A DNA stretch of 64,000 nucleotides from Nymphaea colorata (Eukaryota > Streptophyta > Magnoliopsida > Nymphaeales > Nymphaeaceae), in the NCBI RefSeq assembly GCF_008831285.2, contig NC_045143.1:14099151-14163150 (forward strand), read 5' to 3'. Below are positions 38,801 to 50,800 of the stretch, one piece after another (the stretch's first letter is position 1; each line of letters opens with the position of its first letter). A program made the position numbers and the translations under genes. The notes beneath the pieces are model-generated. The model made no database searches. It was not told the DNA's origin and saw only the letters and a program-made list of their open reading frames with translations.

Positions 38801-41800
38801 TTTTTACCTCTTCTTGAGGTTTTCCACGTACATCGTGTGTTTCTTCTCTGTTTCTCTCTTCCGTTGCATATTTCTACATGGTATCAAAGCCAGCGCGTGT
38901 GGGATTTGCTCTGTGATCGTGTGTTTCTGCCACTGCTGGTGTTTCTATTAGCTGCCGCCGTCGTTTTTCCGCCACTGCTTCTCCTTGCGCCGCCGTTGCC
39001 GTCGCCTGTTCCAGCGCCGTTGCCGTCGCCTGTTCCAGCGCCGCTGCAGTCGTCTGTTCCAGCGCCGCCGCCGTCGCCTGTTCCAGTGCCGCGATTCTCC
39101 GCCACCGCCGTCGCCATCAAGGTTTTTCCCGCCGCCGCCAGTGTTTCTTCCGCCTCCGCCGCCTCTTGTCTGTCGTCTCTGGTACTGGTGCTGCGTCTCC
39201 TTGTGCTGGGTATTGCGTCTCTTTGGTGATTGTGATGGCATAAGAGATGACTCCCAAGATAGATGTTGCCTTTGACATGGGCAGTAATACCAAGAGCGAG
39301 AACTTGCCTATTCAAGTCACCTCTATCCGGCTGAACAAAGACAACTATCTCTCTTGGTCTGCTGCCCTAGAAATCGGGATAACCAGCCGCGGTCGTCTGT
39401 CCTATATTACTGGGGAGAAACCTGCACCTTCTAAAACGGATCCGCGATGGGCGACTTGGGCATTGGAAGATAGTCAAGTTAAAGTATGGATCATTAGTTC
39501 TGTGTCCGCCGATATTCAGCCTCTGATCTTGCGTAAGTCGACTGCATATGACATGTGGACTGTGCTTGCGTGGATGTATGGCCGTAAGAAGAGAGTATTG
39601 CGTACGTACCAAATCAAACGTAGCATCTACTCTCTTACACAGGGTGACTTGTCTGTAGCATCTTTCTTTGCAGCCCTGAAGACTAAATGGGAGGAACCAG
39701 AATACCATGTGAATGATGACTGGCATTGTGGTTCTGATCATGGCTTGTACTGGGAAAAACAATGGATGGACCGGACTTTTATTTTCCTTGGAGGCTTACG
39801 TGATGAATTTGAATCCATTAGGAGCCAAATTCTGAATTGTGACGAGATCCCTGGGATTGAGGAGGTGTATGCCCAGGTGGAATCTGAGGAACAACGTCGC
39901 CAAGTTATGCATATTGACTCTAGCCATGGGAGTTCCCCCTCAGCGTTTGTTAGCCGTGCCTCAGGGACTGGACAGCGTCCTGTTCGACGTTGTAGTCATT
40001 GTAACAAGTTGAGGCATTCTGTGGACTTCTGTTGGGATATTCATCCTGAGAAGAGACTTGTTCGTGGTCGTCCTCCTTCTAGTCGGCGGGGTCCTTCTGT
40101 GCCTGACTCTAGTCAGGGTAGTTCGTCAACTGTTCAAAAATCAAAGCTTTCCTCCGATCAAATCAAGGAATTGCAAGCTTATATCAGCCGGCTATCTACT
40201 ACGCAAGAGGAAACTTCCACGTCCGAGGGAGCTAAGTTAGCTCAAGCTCTTGTTGCCACAAGCGATCAAGGTAATCCCTCACTTGGTGATTGGATTGTTG
40301 ACAGTGGGGCTACGCATCATATGACAGGGGATCCTAAGCTGTTTCAAGAATACAAATTATCCTCAGGGCACCAACGCGTGTTTATGGCAGACAGGTCTTC
40401 TATTTCTGTGGCTGGAAAAGGGAGTTTGTTCTTGTTGAATAAATATCGTCTTCATAATGCTCTTCATGTTCCCAATATTCCTGTGAACTTGTTATCTGTC
40501 AGCAGTATTACCAGAGAACTCAATTGTAATCTAATCTTTTCTGCTGATCATTGTTCCCTGCAGGACTTGGTGACGAGGAAGAAGATTGGGATTGGTTCGG
40601 TTATTGATCGACTCTACAGACTGCCCGTGCAAGTTGCGTCTGCCTTGATTTCAGCCACTAGTGGACAGTTGTCAGGCGTGGAAGACAGGTCTACCATTAT
40701 GCGATGGCACGAGCGTCTTGGGCATCTCCCATTCCAGTTGATCAAGAAGTTGTTTCCAAGGCTTTTTTCTTCTGTTTCTATTGACTCTTTCACATGTGAA
40801 GTTTGTCAGTTGGCTAAACATGTCAGGGCTTCGTACCCTATTTCTTTCAATAAAACCACTCGTCCGTTTGCTTTGGTTCACTCTGCTGTTTGGGGTCCTT
40901 CGGGAGTACCAACTTGTCGTGGTTTTCATTACTTTAAGACTCTTATTGATGAATACTCCCGTTGTATGTTCGTGTACCTGTTGAAAGAACGTAGTGAAGT
41001 TCCTGTCATTGTCAAAAATTTTGTTGCATTTGTTGAGACCCAATTTCAGACATCTGTTCAGGCTTTTCGCACTGATAATGCTCGAGAGTATGTCTCCCAA
41101 TCCCTAGATGACTTCTTGAGGAGCAAGGGTATTGTTCATGAGACGTCATGTAGTTACACACCTCCCCAAAATGGCGTGGCTGAATGGAAAAATCGCCATT
41201 TATTAGATGTCACCCGGGCTATTATGTTTCATATGTTAGAATTTAAATATTAGACATTATGTAAGTATACATATGTTTCATATATGATTTGTATATATGA
41301 ATATCTATGTATGCATAGGTGTTATGTATTTTATTTTATTTGCTTCCTTTTCGTTTTTATGTATTTTTTATTTCTTTTCTTTTTCTATTTTTACCTTTTC
41401 CTTTTTTGTAAAAGGGAACTAGCTGTTGGACCAGCTTCCAACGGCTAGATTTCTAGCCGTTGGAGCTGGCCCAACAGCCAACTCCTCCTTCTTCTCTCCC
41501 TTTCATTGTACTATATATATGGGACTGTTGTCCCTTGTTTGGTTAAGGCTTTTAGGCCTCTCTTGTGTATTCTTCTCTTGAGATTAATAGATTTGGTATC
41601 TTCTCCTCAAGTTTGAGGTTTGGTTGTGTATTACCTATTGAAGTTGTTGGGATCTTCAAGAGTGTATCTCTTGAAGCATTTGTATTCTCAAGATCAGGCC
41701 TGATTTACATGGTATCAGAGCCTCGTTTTGGCTCTTTGTGTTGCTGTCTTTCAAGCTTGGAAGATCCAATTATTACTCTTTCCTTGGAGCTGTGAAGCAC

Positions 41801-44800
41801 TCCAAGTGTTCGATATATTGTTGGCTGAAATTTGACACAAGAAGGTGCTGTTATTTTGCTGGCCTCTTTTGGTGATATTTGTGACGGGATAAAGCTCCCT
41901 TGGTGGTGAAGATTGTGGCAGTCCTTGACGCGTCGAAAGCTTCATTTTTGTGTGGCTGTTTTTCATCCTAGCACTACCTCAACGTCTCTTTTACAAGGTA
42001 CACATTATGGATGAAAGAACTTCCTCTACTCCTCTTCCCAAATTAACTTCATCAAATTATGTTTCTTGGGCAAAAACTATGGAACATTTTATTAGAAGTA
42101 AAGGCCTATGGGGACTTGTTGATGGGTCAAAAAGTGAACCTCAATTAGTCCTCACCAAGACCATAGATGGTAAAGCTCAAGAACTAGATGGAGTTGAAAA
42201 AGACAAGGCTATGAATGAATATGAGAGAAAATGGGAAGAGTGGAAGATAGGACACCACAAGATTATCACTTGGATTATTGCTTGTGTTGATACTACAACC
42301 ATGGGCCAAATAGCAAAACATAATTTTGCTCATGAAGCTTGGGAATTCCTCAAGAAAACCCACACTATGAAGGATGTGGCCTACATGTGCAATCTTCAAA
42401 TGAAGATTGCAAGTCTCCAACAAGGAGACAAGACCATTAAAGAATATGTTGGAGAAATGGAGCAATTATGGGACGAACTTGCTCTATTTGAACCCGAATG
42501 GTATGATCCAAGAGACATTGGAGTTAGAGAAAAACAAATCCAAAGGGAGAAATTTTATAAATTTATTCTTGGTCTTAGATCGGAATATGATGGAGTCAAA
42601 ACTTCCTTGCTCCATAGGCATAAAGTGCCATCTATGAACGAAGCCATAGCGGAACTTCAAATGGAGGAGAATAGACTCAATTTTTCAAAAGACAAGAGTG
42701 AAAGTGTTCTTGCTACCTCAAGACCCGGTGCTCATATGAGAACTTATAGGCCTCCTCACTTTAATCGAAACTATGAGCATAGCAATAATGGCAACAAGAA
42801 GATTATATGTTTCCATTGTCAAGAAGAAGGACATACCAAACTTAGATGTCCTAAATTGAGGAGATTTGATAAAAAGACAAGTGTGGCTGGGACAATGTAT
42901 GAAGAAAACAATCGATTTGACCTAGACAAACTTGTAAGTGCCCTCCAACCAAAGCTTATTGATGCTCTTCAACCGCTTTTCAAAGGAGGGACTTCTCCAA
43001 TCTCCGGAGCAACCGTGGCATCTACATCATCAAGTAAGTACTCTTGGATTCTTGATTCCGGAGCTTCATTTCATATGACCCCTTGTAATTCTTTGCTTAC
43101 CGAATGCACTAAGGAAGAATCGTGTCCATTTGTTAAAACCGCCGATGGAACTCCTCTTGAAATCAAATGTGTTGGGAATATTGATCAAAATTTTAATTCA
43201 AAAGTTTTTAAAATACCAAAAGTTAGATTTATTCCCAAACTTAACTTAAATCTCTTGTCGGTTTCTCAAATAACAAATCATGGATGCGATATTGTCTTCT
43301 CACAAAATAAATTTTTGATACAGGACCATCTTTCCAAGAAGACGATTGGGGAAGGTTTTAGGAAAAATGATCTCTACTATGTTGACTATTTGGATCTTTC
43401 CAACCCTACTTGCAATATAGTCAAGAAGAGTGACATTCAAGTTTGGCATCAAAGACTTGGGCATTCAAGTTTAGGAAAAATGTCTTGTATCCCTTTTTTG
43501 GAAGAGAAATGTAAAGAAATGATCTCTTGTGATGATTGTATTAAAGCCAAAATTAAGGCTTTACCTTTTGGAAATAGAAATTTTGTTGCAAAAGCACCTT
43601 TTGAATTAGTGCATTCGGATGTATGGGGTCCCGCTCCTATTATGTCTAAAGGTGGTTTGCTTTATTATGTCATTTTTGTGGATGATTACTCTCGATATGC
43701 TTGGGTTTACTTTCTTAAACGCAAATCCGAAGTCCTTATGAATTTTAAAAACTTTTACAACATGATCAAAACTCAATTTGATGCAAACCTTAAAATTTTT
43801 AGAAGTGATTCCGGGGGAGAATTCATTTCCAATGAGTTTGAAGAATTCCTAAAAGAAAAGGGAGTTATACACCAAAAGTCTTGTCCCAAAACCCCCCAAC
43901 AAAATAGAGTCGCCGAAAGAAAACATAGACATATTCTTGAAACAACAAGAGCTCTTCTTATATCAAAAAATGTTCCAAAAAATTTTTGGGCTGAAGCAAT
44001 TTTAACATCCATTTACTTGATTAATAGAATGCCCTCTAAAGTTTTAGAAAATATTTCACCTTTTCAAAAACTTTTTAACTTGGAGCCAACTTATAAAAGA
44101 TTCAAAGTCTTTGGTTGCAAATGTTTCATTTTAAATGACAAAAATGATAAACTTTCATCTAGGGCTATTCAATGTGTCTTTATTGGCTATTCCGAAACTC
44201 AAAAAGGGTATAGATGCTATGATATTGAAAAAGATAAGGTGTATGTTTCAAGAAATGTGATATTTTTAGAAGAAGAAAATGGCTTTAATGAAAATAAACC
44301 CAAGCATGAAGATGACTATTCTTTTTTATGGATAAATGATGATGATGTTGATAATGATGATGATGTCTTGCCTTCTTCACATAATGATGCTCAAAATGAG
44401 GTTGAGAATACTCCTTTTGATAGATCTTCACCAAGAAGTGATGGATCACCAAGAGAAGTTATAGTTTATAAGAGAAGGTCTCAACAAAACATCCAAGAGT
44501 CTCAACCTACTCTTAGGAGATCTCAAAGAGATTCTCATCCACCTCAAAAATTTGTTTCCTATGAGTCTTTTTCCCCAAAACATAGAGCTTGCTTATTAGC
44601 TATTCACTCTCATGTTGAACCTTCATCCTATCTTGAAGCCAAAACTAACCCACATTGGATTGAAGCAATGAACAATGAACTTAGAGCCCTTGAAGACAAT
44701 AAAACTTGGGACATTGTGTCTCTTCCTATAGGGAAAAGGACAATAGGATGTAGGTGGGTTTACAAAGTCAAGACTAGAAGTGATGGATCACTTGAAAGGT

Positions 44801-47800
44801 ATAAAGCTAGACTTGTTGCCAAAGGATATGCCCAAGAATATGGGATTGATTACGAAGAAACCTTCGCCCCTGTTGCTCGTATGACCTCTGTTAGAGCTCT
44901 TATTGCCATTGCCTCCATTAAACAATGGTCTATATATCAATTGGATGTCAAAAATGCTTTTTTGAATGGATACTTAAATGAAGAGGTATACATGGATGCA
45001 TGGTCTAATTTATATAGCCATTCAATTTACTTAGTCCACATATTAGTTGTAATAATAATAACAACAGATGAATGAGTATGGTGGCAAGTCACTCATGAGG
45101 GACGTTTCATTGTGATGGATGCTTGTTGATAAAAAAAAAAAAAAGTGTGAATTAATAGTAGATAACAAAAATATTTAATTTTTTCTTCTTCTAATTGAAC
45201 CATTATCAAGGGCTTCGTACCCTATTTCTTTCAATAAAACCACTCGTCCGTTTGCTTTGGTTCACTCTGCTGTTTGGGGTCCTTCGGGAGTACCAACTTG
45301 TCGTGGTTTTCATTACTTTAAGACTCTTATTGATGAATACTCCCGTTGTATGTTCGTGTACCTGTTGAAAGAACGTAGTGAAGTTCCTGTCATTGTCAAA
45401 AATTTTGTTGCATTTGTTGAGACCCAATTTCAGACATCTGTTCAGGCTTTTCGCACTGATAATGCTCGAGAGTATGTCTCCCAATCCCTAGATGACTTCT
45501 TGAGGAGCAAGGGTATTGTTCATGAGACGTCATGTAGTTACACACCTCCCCAAAATGGCGTGGCTGAATGGAAAAATCGCCATTTATTAGATGTCACCCG
45601 GGCTATTATGTTTCATAGACACGTTTCTAAGCGCTACTGGGGTGATGCTCTTCTCACTCGTGCCCACCTTATTAATCGTATGTCTACTCGTGCGTTGAAT
45701 AGTCGTTCCCCTTATTCTGTGCTCATGCCCACTCATAACCCTTGGCCTCTTACTCCTCGGGTGTTTGGGTGTATTTGTTTTGTCAATGACCACAGTCCTG
45801 CCCTCAAGAAGCTTGACCCTCGGTCTATCAAAACTGTCTTCTTGGGGTATTCCTCCACTCAGAAGGGATACAAATGTATTGATCCTGTCACTTCCAAAAT
45901 TTATGTCTCCCGGGATGTTACCTTTCAAATGAACATGAGGCGTACTTTCCTGTTAATCCTCTTCAGGGGGAGTGTATAGGCAACAGTGTGGAAGAGTATT
46001 ATTCAAACCAGCTGATTCAGTTTATGGATTTCTTAGACTACAAGGTTAGTCACAGTGTGGCAGACACAATCAGAGGTGATAGAGACAGTCATGTGGAAGG
46101 GGGCTCTGGGGATGAACAGCCCACTGGCCGTGATCATTTGTTTGGCCAGGTGTACACCAGGAAGAAGAAAGATGTGCTTGAAGATGTTGATGCAACCAAT
46201 CCCAATCCTATGAGTTCCCCGAATGAACCAAGTCCACTAAATGAAGATCTTCGCATAGCCTTGCACAAGGGAACCAGGTCGTGTACTTCTCACCCCATTC
46301 AGAGATTTGTTTCATATGCAAAACTCAGCAAGGATTACAAATGCTTTATTACTTACTTGTTTATGTCTGTGATTCCCAGGTGTGTGGAAGATGCTAAAGA
46401 GGATCCTAAATGGCTAAAGGTCATGACAGATGAGATGGATGCCTTGACAAAGAACAACACTTGGGAAGTGGTTGATACTCCCAAGGGGACTCACTTAGTT
46501 GGTTCCAAGTGGGTGTTTAATATGAAGTACAAACCTGATGGTACTGTGGAACGGTATAAGGCTCGCCTGGTGGCAAAGGTGTTCAGCCAAAAATATGGAA
46601 TTGATTATCTTGAGACATTTGCTCCTGTTGTTAAACTGAAGACAGTGAGGGTCATCTTACCACTAGCAGTGCAAAAGAAGTGGAGCATGGACCAGCTTGA
46701 TGTCAAGAATGCATTCCTGAACGGCCATCTAGAGGAAGAGGTCTATATGAGCATGCCTCTTGGGTATGCCCAAAGCGGGAAATGTTGTCATCTCAAAAAA
46801 GCCTTGTATGGACTAAAGCAATCTCCTAGAGCATGGTTTGAAAGACTGATGGTAGTAATGAAGACTAATGGATACAAACAGGGAAACGGTGATCACACCC
46901 TATTCATTAAGCAGAGAAATGGTCTGGTGAGCCTTCTTCTTGTATATGTTGATGATATGATTGTCACAGGTGACGACGAAGAAGAGAAAAGGAAGATGAA
47001 GGAGAGGTTGGCTGCTGAATTTGATCTTAAAGATCTGGGTAAATTAAGGTACTTTCTGGGAATAGAGATTGCTCGATCAGAGACAGGACTTGTTATGAGC
47101 CAAAGGAAGTACACTCTGGATCTTCTAAAGGAGACGGGTAAACTGGGATGCAGGCCCTTTCTAACTCTAATGGAGTATGGTACAAAGATAAGTATCAAAA
47201 CTGGTAATATCCTGGATGAGGAGGGAAAAGGACGATATCAGAGGCTGGTTGGTAAGCTTATTTATCTTACTCTTACTCGCCCTGATATTACTTATGCTGT
47301 AAATGTGTTGAGTCAGTTTATGCATGCTCCTACTGATTGTCACTGGAAAAGTGCAGAAAGAGTGTTGGGGTACCTGAAGAATGACCCAGGGAAAGGGTTA
47401 CTGTATACTCAGCAGGACCAACTGAATATTGAAGGATACTCTGATGCTGATTGGGCAGGGTGCACAGATACTAGAAGGTCTACCACAGGGTACTGTATCT
47501 TCCTGGGGGGTAACCTGGTGGTATGGAGGAGTAAAAGGGAGGAAGTCTGCTCTAGATCCAGCGCTGAGGCCGAATACAGGGCAGTTGCTATGGGGGTTAC
47601 AGAAATGTTATGGCTAAAGATTCTTCTAGCAGATATTGGGGTTGAAATGAAAGAGAAGATGAAGATGTATTGTGACAACAAGTCTGCGATTAACCTAGCT
47701 AATAATTTTGTTCTTCACGACAAAACCAAACATGTGGAGATACATCTCCATTTCATACGGGAACGCATAGATTCAAAGGAATTGATCCTGCCTTATATGA

Positions 47801-50800
47801 AGTCTGAAGATCAAGTCGCAGATGTCTTAACTAAAGCCCTATGTACATCTCAATTTGAAAAGAATGTTAGCAAGCTTGACATGTTCGACATGTATGCCAA
47901 GCTTGACGGGGAGTGTTAGAATATCTTGTAATAGGGAACCGGGTCCGGATATGGACCCGGTCCCATGGGCGCGGATACCGAGGCTGGCTCGGTACCCTAG
48001 ACGGGCTCTCTACCTCTCTCTCTTATAAGCTCCACTTATTGTAAATCTGAAGATTAAGTGGAATTAATTTTTTCTCTCTCCTAGGGTTGCGGTTTTGCCC
48101 CTAGGTTAGAGCTTCTCCGTGGTTTTTCACCTCTTCTTGAGGTTTTCCACGTACATCGTGTGTTTCTTCTCTGTTTCTCTCTTCCGTTGCATATTTCTAC
48201 AGTGACTATGGTGACACTTGAAACTACCTTCAACATACATCACCCATTTCCTTGTTGTCTTCAAAATAGACATGTGTGATCTTAGACTAGCATCAACAGG
48301 ATCAAAAGTGCAAAGCTCAATATGATCCTCATCCTCCACTTCCTAGGGCTCACCATAATCCATCTGAGCATCTTTTGTCTCTTTCTTTATAATTTTTTGG
48401 CTTTTGGAGACTCAAATCATTTGCATACATTTCCACTGCACAGTTGTTGGGCTATGCAGCTAGAAGGCTTTTATATCCCAAGACAGAAAAGAGGAATTCA
48501 GGTTTCCTTTTTCTCCTCCCACACCCATATCATACAATATGGGGCATATTGCACTACATTTAAAAATACAGTCCCATATTATAGGATACTAGCTAAAACT
48601 TACTAGTCAATACCAGGGTGTTACATCCCCGTAACTAGTTACAAAGGTGAAATTAGCAGTTTTCCCTATGATTACCATGTAAGATTTTGATATCTAATGC
48701 CAAACCACCGGATGAAGTTAGATGCAAGAGGAGAAGAAGAGGAATGGGCTGCACGTACAAGAGAGAGAGAGAGAGATAGAGAAGAAAGAGAGCAGCAATC
48801 CTAACGTCCTCTTGATATCATTATATACTGATTTGGTATACAATAAAATACACAAAACAATGTTAAAAAATACAAGTATGCCACCGCCCATTATGATTGG
48901 GCGTGTGGAGAAGATGAGTCGGGTCTGGTTGACCCGATCCAAATCGTACAATCTTTAACATACCATACATACAATAATGTGTTGTATGATACGGCACAAT
49001 ATGCACAACATTGGGCTTTAGGCATATCAAGTTAATATAGATTAACTATTTGATTCAAAGGAAAATCAACATTTGTACTTTCAGATATGAGGAGAAACCT
49101 GCTAGTAGCTAGGTGTGTTGCGCGTAGGAAAAAAAGAAAGTGATTCAACAAGATGTGATTTGACAATTTCAAGCATAGCATACAAAAATTCAATAATTAA
49201 GTAACGAATAGAATAGATCTGCCGTATGCCAACACCTGATAACTAACGAAGCAAAGACATTTTTATCTAAAACCAACAACTATGTCATTCCTGTTTTCTT
49301 TGAACTTTGAATACATGTTCCATATTACAGTGACTGGCACATTACGTCGTAAGTGTCTATAAAGGTCTACACTGATATCAATCAAGTGTATCATTCTTTC
49401 AAATGAAAAACATTGAATTAAGCACTAGATTGTGTCATTTCACATAATTTTGAAGAGATCGTAATGCTCACAAGGTCTCGGCGGTCACGGTCACTCTGAA
49501 ACACATGCAACCATCTTGACTGTATATGATACTTCGTTGATCCACCCTGAGTACAAACAATTGGGAAAAGAGTACTCAGATTCTAGATATGAAACCAGCC
49601 TTAAGAGAAGAGGAAGACACTGTCATGATCCATGGATATTCTAACACAACAACTAACAGAGCGAATACAAATCCCAGATTAAGAACCACAAGGAAGTCAA
49701 TAGAGAGGTTATTTGCAAGAGGAAAAAGGGAAAAGAACTTTCACCATTTATGCTGCTTCGGGAAAGCCAAGTAGAGTAAAATCATTTCTGTTCATCATCA
49801 ACAACCAAAAAGGCAGCAGTAACAAGTCAAGGTATTTTAACTCTAGGAAGAGCCCAACACTGCACCTTGATATGTTTCTGTTAGCCTCCTGCTAACATAA
49901 CTGATTACAGAGAAAGGAACACCCTGCCAAACCCTAACTGACCCCCACCGACCCCCAATCCCAGATTAGGATCCTCCCTAACCAGAGAGCCAAACACTCG
50001 AACATATCCTCCCCTAACTGAGGTTCTTAGACCTTATTTATAAGCACTTGGACATAAGCACTTGGACCAGTCTCATGGGGACCCAATCCAGAGTCTCATA
50101 CCCAGTGCCTAACAGTTTCTTATGTGATGTCTTCAACTATCAAAAAGCACCTTCGAGAAAAAGTGAACAAAAACATTAAAATAAACAGTTTATTTATAGA
50201 ACATCACAAATTTTCTAACAGGGAGAGTTTGTTGGCCTGAAGAATTTATTCAGCGCACCCTTATCCTGGATAATGTCTCCAAAGTTAAAAGGTTAGAGCC
50301 CTTTAAGTTTGACTTTTCCCCCTTATTTTTCAGCCAAAACCCCCTCATCACAAAGAAGTTATCCTGGATAAGTCCATCCACGCTTCATGGCCTGATGCAA
50401 ATTTGGAACATTCTTCTTCTGAAGTGAAGAATATCGCATGATGAACACACTTTCAGTAGAAGCCATGCAAGAATGATGCTCTTAATGATGTCAATTTAAA
50501 CAAACACACGTAAGCTATCATCAGGTACTGATGGCCGGATAAGGGTTCAGGATTTGGGACTATTCACAATCAAACTGCTATATTGATTCGCTATTTCTGA
50601 GAACTGACAATGAAATACAGGGGGAACTTGCAATCCGAGGACAATGTACCAACTACCTTCCTCACCTAAACAGCCAATTAAAATAATAATACTCCTGAAG
50701 CAAAGAATGTCCTGTGATCAAACATACCCTTAAGTTGAAATAATAACACTCTTTAAGCGACCAGTTGGGATAATGATGTTAGTTTAAGAAAATAGATATA

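Larger units (their letters stand above)
41234..44993 (+). mobile_element. Copia element C, 3'-truncated, nested in B
   Basis: Begins exactly at an LTR terminus (TGTTAGAATTTAAATAT) in the integrase gene of B. It has one 476-bp LTR, a primer site, gag, protease, integrase and the start of reverse transcriptase. Homology stops after NEEVYM at about 44993; the rest of RT, RNase H, the polypurine tract and the 3' LTR are absent. Different family from A and B. Confidence 0.92.
38591..48201 (+). mobile_element. Ty1/copia element B, young, interrupted by element C
   Basis: Same family as element A, in CLC-d intron 6, antisense to the gene. LTRs are 288 bp each and differ at 2 positions (~0.7%), so insertion is recent. 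Flanks CTGAC (38586-38590) and GTGAC (48202-48206) match at 4 of 5. Its pol is split at 41233 by element C plus filler, and 409 bp of pol appear on both sides. It also has a 2-bp insertion near 45928 and lacks the first integrase Asp. Confidence 0.95.

Noticed and set aside
38948-39315. Pro/Arg-rich frames in the GC-rich leader of element B
   Set aside because: They are products of a CCGCCG-type low-complexity leader between the LTR and gag, also present in A, and have no independent gene support.
41950-42006. Nineteen extra codons upstream of the element C gag start
   Set aside because: The extension lies in the untranslated leader just after the LTR. MDERTSS at 42007 matches the usual copia gag start.
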